From Brachyhypopomus gauderio (taxonomy: Eukaryota > Chordata > Actinopteri > Gymnotiformes > Hypopomidae), in contig NC_135214.1 in the NCBI RefSeq assembly GCF_052324685.1, positions 3,961,371 through 4,025,370 on the forward strand: a stretch of 64,000 nucleotides of DNA, written 5' to 3'. Shown here piece by piece: positions 57,272 through 64,000 of the stretch (position 1 is the stretch's first letter; every line of letters begins with the position of its first letter). Under the pieces are notes generated by a model. That model made no database searches. It saw nothing but the letters and a program-made list of their open reading frames with translations, and was not told where the DNA came from. A program made the translations under genes and the position numbers.

Positions 57272-59407
57272 ATGGGGGCAGCTATGGAGATGGCAGACAT
57301 TGCCGTTGTTGCACTTTATTTCATTCTAGTGCTTGCCATTGGTTTTTTGGCCATGTGGAAGGCCAACCGTGGTACTGTTAGTGGCTACTTCTTGGCGGGA
57401 CGATCTATGAACTGGGTAGTGATCGGAGCATCTCTGTTTGTCAGCAACATTGGCAGTGAGCACTTCATTGGCCTGGCAGGCTCAGGTGCAGCAAGTGGTT
57501 TTGCTGTAGGTGCCTGGGAGTTTAATGCTCTCCTTCTCCTTCAGCTCCTGGGCTGGGTATTCATCCCAGTCTACATCTACTCTGGTGTTTTCACCATGCC
57601 AGAGTACCTATGCAAACGTTATGGGGGCAAACGGCTTAAGGTTTACTTTGCTTGCCTTTCCCTCTTGCTCTACATCTTCACCAAACTCTCTGTGGACTTG
57701 TATGCAGGAGCGCTCTTCATCCAGGAGTCCTTAGGCTGGAACCTGTACCTGTCGATCATCTTGCTCATCACCATGACTGCACTGTTGACGGTAACGGGTG
57801 GTCTGGTTGCAGTGATCTATACCGACACAGTTCAGGCAGTGCTCATGATCTGTGGGGCTTTGACCCTCACTGTCATCAGCCTAGTCAAGATGGGAGGGCT
57901 GGATGGTGTTAGACAGAAATACATGGAGGCTGTTCCAAATGTCACAGCCATCCTCATCCACCACAACTATAGTTTCACGTACACCAATTCATGTCGCATT
58001 CACCCAAAGCCTGATTCTCTTAGGCTATTACGAGGGCCCCTTGACGAGGACATTCCCTGGCCAGGATTTCTGTTGGGCCAGACGCCAGCATCCATCTGGT
58101 ACTGGTGTGCTGACCAGGTCATAGTACAGAGGGTGCTTGCTGCCAAGAACATCGCCCATGCCAAGGGTTCCACCCTCATGGCAGGATTACTCAAAGTTCT
58201 TCCCATGTTTGTCATCGTCATTCCAGGAATGATCTCCCGCATCATGTTTGCAGATGAGCTTGCGTGTATTGGCCCAGAACACTGCATGGCGGTGTGTGGG
58301 AGCCAAGCAGGCTGTTCCAACATTGCCTACCCTCGACTGGTCATGAGTGTAATGCCGGTGGGCTTGCGAGGGCTGATGATGGCCGTAATGATCGCTGCCC
58401 TCATGAGTGACCTGGACTCAATCTTCAACAGCGCGAGCACCATCTTCACCCTGGACATCTACAAGATGGTGCGGAAGTGTGCCTCCTCTCGTGAGCTGCT
58501 GGTGGTGGGCCGACTGTTTGTGATCTTCATGGTGACCATCAGCATCGCTTGGGTTCCTGTCATCATTGAGATGCAAGGTGGCCAAATGTACTTGTATATC
58601 CAGGAAATGGCGGGATACCTGACGCCACCCATCGCCGCGCTGTTCCTGCTTGGCGTCTTCTGGAAACGCTGCAATGAGACTGGTGCATTCTGGGGTGGCA
58701 TGACGGGTTTTGTTCTGGGAGCTACACGTCTTCTCCTCGGATTTGCCTATCGTGAGCCTCAGTGCACTGAGCCAGACGACCGCCCTGCTTTCTTCAGGAA
58801 AGTACACTATATGTACATAGCTGCAGGGCTCTTCTGGATCTCTGGACTTGTGGCTGTGGTGGTCAGTCTTTGTACTCCTCCCCCAAAGAAAGAGATGATT
58901 GCACGTACAACTGTATGGGGGCTGCATAATATGGAAAAGCTACCGGTGACTTCGCGGGAAGACACCTACAAGCTGACCAGTCCGACCTACTGCAAAAGCA
59001 ATGGCACGCAACAGAAAGACCTGCCTCTGAATGTCCAGAAAGCACGATGTCTTGATGACGGGGCTGATTTAAAGCTTCTGATGCCTTCCCCATGTGACCA
59101 GGTTCCTGCAACCCCTAGCACGAATGCACCCACTCCTGTGGATGTGTACAGCAACGGTCACGCAGAGCTGATGGGGCAGGAGGACAGTGGGCAAGGTGCG
59201 CTTGATAGGAGCCTCTGCCTTCGCCTGTTTGATTGGATCTGTGGGTATAAGGAGCAGGCTGCCACCTCTGCACCCAAAGTCATTGAGGATGAACAAGTTG
59301 TGAGGGCGATGCTTTATGAATCCCCCAAAGTCAAGCTTCTGCTAAACATGGGCCTCATAGTAGTCTGTGTGGTGGGAGTCTTTATGTTTGTCTACTTCTC
59401 ACTGTAA
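57272..59407 (+). CDS. slc5a3: Sodium/myo-inositol cotransporter 1 (SMIT1)
   Basis: Plasma-membrane transporter that takes up the osmolyte myo-inositol with Na+. Single uninterrupted frame of 711 codons (human 718), as in other vertebrates where the coding region is intronless. The start is set by ADIAVVALYF, which aligns residue for residue with the family N-terminus, and by an A at -3. SLC5 landmarks: GYFLAGRSMNWVVIGASLF and SNIGSEHFIGLAGSGAASG near residues 38-75, TVTGGLVAVIYTDT near 172-185, GQTPASIWYWCADQVIVQR near 270-288, SDLDSIFNSASTIFTLDIYK near 378-397 and a final hydrophobic helix ending FMFVYFSL. About 14 membrane spans are expected. The long cytoplasmic loop before the last helix (about 540-680) is the least conserved part. 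Hypertonic induction is known for the mammalian gene; only a weak candidate element is visible here. Confidence 0.98.
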   Translation: MGAAMEMADIAVVALYFILVLAIGFLAMWKANRGTVSGYFLAGRSMNWVVIGASLFVSNIGSEHFIGLAGSGAASGFAVGAWEFNALLLLQLLGWVFIPVYIYSGVFTMPEYLCKRYGGKRLKVYFACLSLLLYIFTKLSVDLYAGALFIQESLGWNLYLSIILLITMTALLTVTGGLVAVIYTDTVQAVLMICGALTLTVISLVKMGGLDGVRQKYMEAVPNVTAILIHHNYSFTYTNSCRIHPKPDSLRLLRGPLDEDIPWPGFLLGQTPASIWYWCADQVIVQRVLAAKNIAHAKGSTLMAGLLKVLPMFVIVIPGMISRIMFADELACIGPEHCMAVCGSQAGCSNIAYPRLVMSVMPVGLRGLMMAVMIAALMSDLDSIFNSASTIFTLDIYKMVRKCASSRELLVVGRLFVIFMVTISIAWVPVIIEMQGGQMYLYIQEMAGYLTPPIAALFLLGVFWKRCNETGAFWGGMTGFVLGATRLLLGFAYREPQCTEPDDRPAFFRKVHYMYIAAGLFWISGLVAVVVSLCTPPPKKEMIARTTVWGLHNMEKLPVTSREDTYKLTSPTYCKSNGTQQKDLPLNVQKARCLDDGADLKLLMPSPCDQVPATPSTNAPTPVDVYSNGHAELMGQEDSGQGALDRSLCLRLFDWICGYKEQAATSAPKVIEDEQVVRAMLYESPKVKLLLNMGLIVVCVVGVFMFVYFSL

Positions 59408-62300
59408 CATGATGATCTTGTAACTCATCGGACGGTGCACAAGACAGTATCAGTTTAAATGTTTTTGGGATCAGTTTAAATGTTTTTGATTTTATTTCTT
59501 TATTTTTTAACCCCCATGAGTGGGACTGGGAACTTCCTTTTGTTGAAGATAAGCTTTTCCCCTTTGTCTCAATATCAAATCACCAAATTTTAAAATATGG
59601 TCCAAAAGGAGTTACTGACATCAAAGTGACCAAACGCACTACTGAGACATTGGGGCATTTATTTTATTTCTTTACAAATGTATGTATTGTAGAAATCTGT
59701 GAATCCTGCCTTATTTAATGTAAGCACTCCCTTAACTAAAACCCTAGCTGACGTCCAGCACTTATTTCATTTGGGAATTGTTTTATGCCAGTGTGTATCG
59801 AATGAGGTGTAGGCTGTCTATTGTACATGCATTTACAGTTATTATTCCTTTAAGACTTACTGTATTTCTACATTTTGACAGCAAGGGTAAGTTTGTCAGT
59901 TTTATATATGGTTCTAATTATTGTTTGTAGAGCTTTGTACCATAACATGATGTGAAGTTTGTCTTTACTTACATGCTAGCATTAGCTTAAAAGTAAGTTT
60001 TTAAGTATGAGTGATCAGTCATTTTAGCTATAGACATCTTATGATTTTGTTGCAACGTGCAAAACATCCTCATCCTCTAAGAGCAATGTTTTGTGCATAA
60101 AGGTGTTCTGTAGAAACCACCAATTTGCCTTCTCTTTAAGTAGGGAGAATAAATTTTAAAAGCACATCCTCGTTATTTGGGGGATTTAATGAAATCATGT
60201 GTGAAATTGGTGAAAGTGACCAATGTCTCAACAGTCTTGTAATCAACACAAATGCGTACCATAACAGTGCAGCCTATTTTCCTAAGGAAGTGGAGTAGTT
60301 GTCTCCCTCAGGAAAACTACTGGCCAGAAGCAGTGGAATTTGAGTAATATGTGAATGCATATGATGGTATCCCAAACTGGGTTGGGATATCAAATTTTGA
60401 TTGCTATGCAAAATACTATTTAGTTCTTCTATAGGAAGACTTTTAATTTGTGGTTGCAGGAACAGACATTGTCTGTCGTACTGTTTCAGAAAGCACTGTG
60501 TTTGTTTTTTTTTGTGGATGTTGGTTGTTGGCTGCAGACAAATGAAGGCATGAAGGGAGGGTAACCAAAGATAGCTGTTTTGTGGTCGCAGTACACAATA
60601 TCTGTGTATACCATTGCTGAACACTTTGCAGACATGTTGCCCTCCTGGTTGTGTGGTTCAATAATATTAGCAGTACAGTATATGCAGGAGATTTGTACTG
60701 TTGTCTGCTGAGTAAACACCTCCCAGGTCCAATTGGAACGTAGCTGTTTTGAACATTAAAATATCAAGCTGCAATTTTTTTGCTAGTACTGAATGGAACT
60801 CTGGTCTGTTTTTACAAAGGGTGCTTGCTTTCATGCTTTCTGTTCATCTACTGTTAATTGGCATCTAAAAGGGCTGCTCTTAGTCCTCAAAGTTTAGTCC
60901 AGAAGGTCCCGAAGGGACCCTATGATTTAAGTGCAAGTTGGAGTAAGTGTATTCCTAGCTTGTGGTTCACCAGAAAGACGTATGTGATTGAATGACAAAA
61001 ATGTGCAAACTTGTTTTGTTTTGTTTTTTAACAGTGATGGAAAATGCAAAACAAAAGATTTAAATGTTTTGATTGTGTTTTTTTGTTCTAAAGTGAATGG
61101 GTTAGTCTAAATGGAGCTGTTACATGTTCATTAAAAACATGCTTGGTTTGGTGGACCGCAGTTCTTGGACAGGAATTTACTACTGTACCACTTTGTCCAG
61201 ATCTATCTGGGCATTAGCAGAACTAGCAAAGTATATGCTGTGATAACATGCGTCCGTCCATGAACGTCACATGAACAGCTTCTTTCTGTGTAGTGTTTTT
61301 TTGCACAAACAAGTGACCGAATGAGTCAAGTGGCAGCAAATTTAATCTTCCTCCTTAAATTGTTACTTGGGGTGTTTGAGAGAGGTTGAATTTGAATCCT
61401 TAAATCCCCATAGAATATATTTTCAGTTTATGTAGTAATTTAAAACAAAATACAGCGTAAGGGGGGTGATGGGGGTTCTGACTGGGAACATGCAGAAGGA
61501 ACGACTCTGAGGAGAGAGCCCTCTTCCCAAAGCTTTGAACTACTGGAATCATCTTAACACAAAGAGAATTCAATTTAATACTCACTGCTTTCTTTTAAAA
61601 GCGATCTCTGTGTAATAATGCTTGTGGGAAACATTCCTTATTCAAATTGACATTCATTTTATTCATACGTACTTCCTGTATGAAGAGTGTGGTCTATTAG
61701 GACCAACTTACATGTGTTGGGGTCCAGTCAGGCTTTCTATGTCATGAATAAGTTAAATGAGAGTTAATAATGAGTGAAGCAGTTATTTGCTGTGTCACCC
61801 TCTCATTGGTTCTACTGATGTCTCAATTCACTGGGACCCTCTGGGACTTTCCATCTGGGCGTGAGCGTCTGCTTTTATTCCCATTTATTTCATATGTTTG
61901 GTTTTGATTTTTTTTCTCTTTGGTTGTTTTTTGGATGACTGGAAAAGCGCTGTAACAAATTTTATTTGGAGTCACTTTAGTAAATATTTATAAAGCCAAA
62001 TGTGTCTTTCTTTAAAATGTGTTGTTCTTTTGAACTTAGATTTCAGAGTTTTCAACAATGCATTTACCAATATCTATATTCCCAGTAAATAAGAAAAGAT
62101 TTCACTCAGTGGAGTTGCTGAATCATTGAACGAGGCTCTAATGCCGCTGTATGCCATATTGACCGGTACGTGTTTTGCTTTCTTGTGCATCTTCACTGTG
62201 TTGCTGACATCTGGAGGCATCAAAGCCGCAGATGTACAGTGATCCTTGTTTGTCCAACCATCAACAAGTAGATGTAAACATCTGCAATATTAAGAAAATA
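59408..62300 (+). other. slc5a3: slc5a3 3'UTR (long, estimated)
   Basis: No coding sequence for 2.9 kb after the stop. Candidate AATAAA signals lie at about 60149 and 62297. A long 3'UTR is usual for this gene. The true end is uncertain. Confidence 0.5.
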
Positions 62301-62499
62301 AAGGAAACTTTGACATGGACAATTATCTGTGGGCCCTCCTCATTTGTCTCTGTATTTATTTTTACTGCCTTTTCACATATAGCCACAGACACATCAAAAC
62401 TTTGGAAAGGTGTCATTAAAACATACAAATGGAGCAATAAAGAACATCAAACCATTTGCATTGTTTTTCTGATACACCACACATGTATTACAGTAATAA

Positions 62500-63600
62500 T
62501 AAGATGGCAAGGGTTCAGATAAATATTTCTCACCACAGTCTTAACTACAGGTGCTTTTCTCAACCTGTTCCCCATCGCATTGTGAGGCTTCAAACAGGAA
62601 GTTTCGGCTGGAAGTGGCCACTGAGCTTACAGAAAGGCATAAAAGTCGACGTCCTTTGGCCATATCCCACAGCTTCATTGTGAACAGTACTCCGCACAAC
62701 TAGATGATGAATGACACACAACTCCAGGCACATTTTAGGGTTGGTGAGAAGCACCAAAGTGTCATGTCAGACCATTTAAAACCATTTACATCAGAGCAGT
62801 CTGCGTGCTAGATGACTTACAAGGGCACCCGACCACGCCACAGGGGCAGGTGTCATCGTCTTGCATGGTCTGGGAGCATTTACTCTAGACGAGGGACCAG
62901 TGGGCCTCAGTGGTGTTCACAGATGAGCAGCAATGATAGCTGCCAACAAAATTGGAGATGTCAAGGAGAGTGCTATTGCATCAGCCACTGTTGTCACCAG
63001 ACGAGCCTTTGGTGGTGGTGGTACAGTGTGGGCAGGGGCATAGCAGCAAGTTCTGGGCCCTGTACACTCTCAATGTCAGTGGGCCCCTATAAAGGCCAGT
63101 AAAAGAGGCACATGAGCAAAAGAATGGGCCCCTTTCCCTACTTGGGCCCTGGGTAGTCAGGTCCACTTTTCACCCCACTACTACCACGCCCATGAGTGTG
63201 GGTAGGTATGTCTAGTCAATACAGAACTGCCCTACACTTTGACAAGCCCATACTATTTGGAAAAACATCATTAATCCAGTCATTGTGCCTCTCCATGAAC
63301 AACACAGGCCTAATTTCATCTTCATGGACGACAATGCCCCAGCTCATTGAGGTCGCATCATTAGGGAATGGCTGCTGGACACTGGGGTACCTCAAACGGA
63401 GTGGACTGCACTTTCTCCAGACCTCAATCCCATAGAAAACCTGTGGGATGAGCCGAGGTGTCGTGTAGAGGCTCCTGACTCTGTACCCCAGAACCTCGAT
63501 AATAATCTCTGGGCGGCCATGCCTCAGCAGACACTAAGACGACCTGTGAACAGCATGAGAGGTCGTCGTCGAGATCTAGTTGATGCTCAAGGGTTATATA
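62500..63600 (+). pseudogene. Decayed Tc1-like transposon, split by a hAT MITE
   Basis: On the plus strand, with frame breaks: DQWASVVFTDEQ (first Asp region), then VWVGMSSQYRTALHF across the MITE, then FIFMDDNAPAH (second Asp), then REWLLDTGVPQTEWTALSPD, LNPIENLWD (Glu) and a MPQQTLRRPVNSMRGR tail. This is the layout of a Tc1-like transposase of another family than the one at 10575. Terminal repeats were not found. Confidence 0.8.
63033..63194. mobile_element. hAT MITE, 162 bp, nested in the Tc1 fossil
   Basis: Starts CAGGGGCATAG and ends CACGCCCATG, a degenerate inverted pair. AGTGTGGG at 63025-63032 and 63195-63202 is an exact 8-bp target duplication. Removing the insert and one copy rejoins the transposase frame. 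Confidence 0.88.
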
Positions 63601-64000
63601 CCCACCAGTGTTGACTTTTTGCATAATTTTTACCCAAAAGCCAAATATCCCTAACTTTATCCCTAACTTTTTATAGGTTGGCTTCACTTGCAGGTTGAGT
63701 GAGTTGGAGATGAGATAAGCAGATCAGGTTTATTCGGTGCAGGTTAATCTATGACCAAATGGAAAACTTTACCTACAACTTTTAAAGGCTTTCTGTGCTC
63801 AGCTGACATTTGTTAAGGTCATTATTGTATTAAATCGGTTCTCATCACATTCACGTTTCTCTTATCCGGGTGTAGGTAAATGGAAAGGCTGGACTTCATA
63901 TCACATACTTGTACAGATGTAGTGTTCCTGCTGACAAACCTTCAGGATGGCACAAGTTCTGATTATTTTTAGCCTGTTTTGTCTTCGTGGAACAGTACTA
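63601..64000. other. Stretch without recognisable gene
   Basis: AT-rich flank after the Tc1-like fossil. Nothing supported. Confidence 0.4.

Overview
The window is nuclear DNA from a teleost fish. It has large intron-containing vertebrate genes, many CA/TG microsatellites, and typical fish transposon families (Tc1-like, hAT MITEs, L2/CR1 and RTE LINEs, gypsy fragments). I cannot name the species. Three host genes can be supported. Their human counterparts all lie on 21q22, so this is a rearranged piece of conserved synteny.

Region by region. (1) 1-24.7 kb holds no host gene I can support. It is a transposon graveyard with heavy nesting: a truncated L2-like LINE, paired foldback-like elements with a 166-bp tandem core, a LINE endonuclease ORF, a BED-finger hAT remnant, a Tc1-like element complete at both ends but with a damaged transposase, a solo LTR, an RTE reverse transcriptase, a non-autonomous LTR element, and two inverted copies of a 1.3-kb DNA element. 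(2) 24.7-46.4 kb is dop1b (DOPEY2) on the minus strand. I could join 38 coding exons into one open frame of 2,311 codons, plus a likely 5'UTR exon near 46.2 kb. One intron carries a 4.3-kb antisense RTE LINE with two nested hAT elements, inserted 26 bp from a 3' splice site. (3) 46.4-48.8 kb is a spacer with a decayed piggyBac fragment. (4) 48.8-53.2 kb is atp5po (OSCP subunit of mitochondrial ATP synthase) on the minus strand, 7 coding exons, with NRF-1-like and ZNF143-like promoter motifs. (5) 54.2-62.3 kb is slc5a3 (sodium/myo-inositol cotransporter SMIT1) on the plus strand. Its whole coding region is one exon, preceded by a probable 5'UTR exon and a 2.6-kb intron, and followed by a long 3'UTR. 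(6) 62.5-63.6 kb is a decayed Tc1-like element split by a hAT MITE.

The host genes do not form a pathway. dop1b acts in endosome-Golgi trafficking, atp5po in the ATP synthase stalk and slc5a3 in osmolyte uptake. atp5po and slc5a3 are divergent, with roughly 1 kb between their presumed 5' ends. The most informative observations concern insertion history, where target-site duplications date nested events, and how repeats crowd dop1b splice sites.
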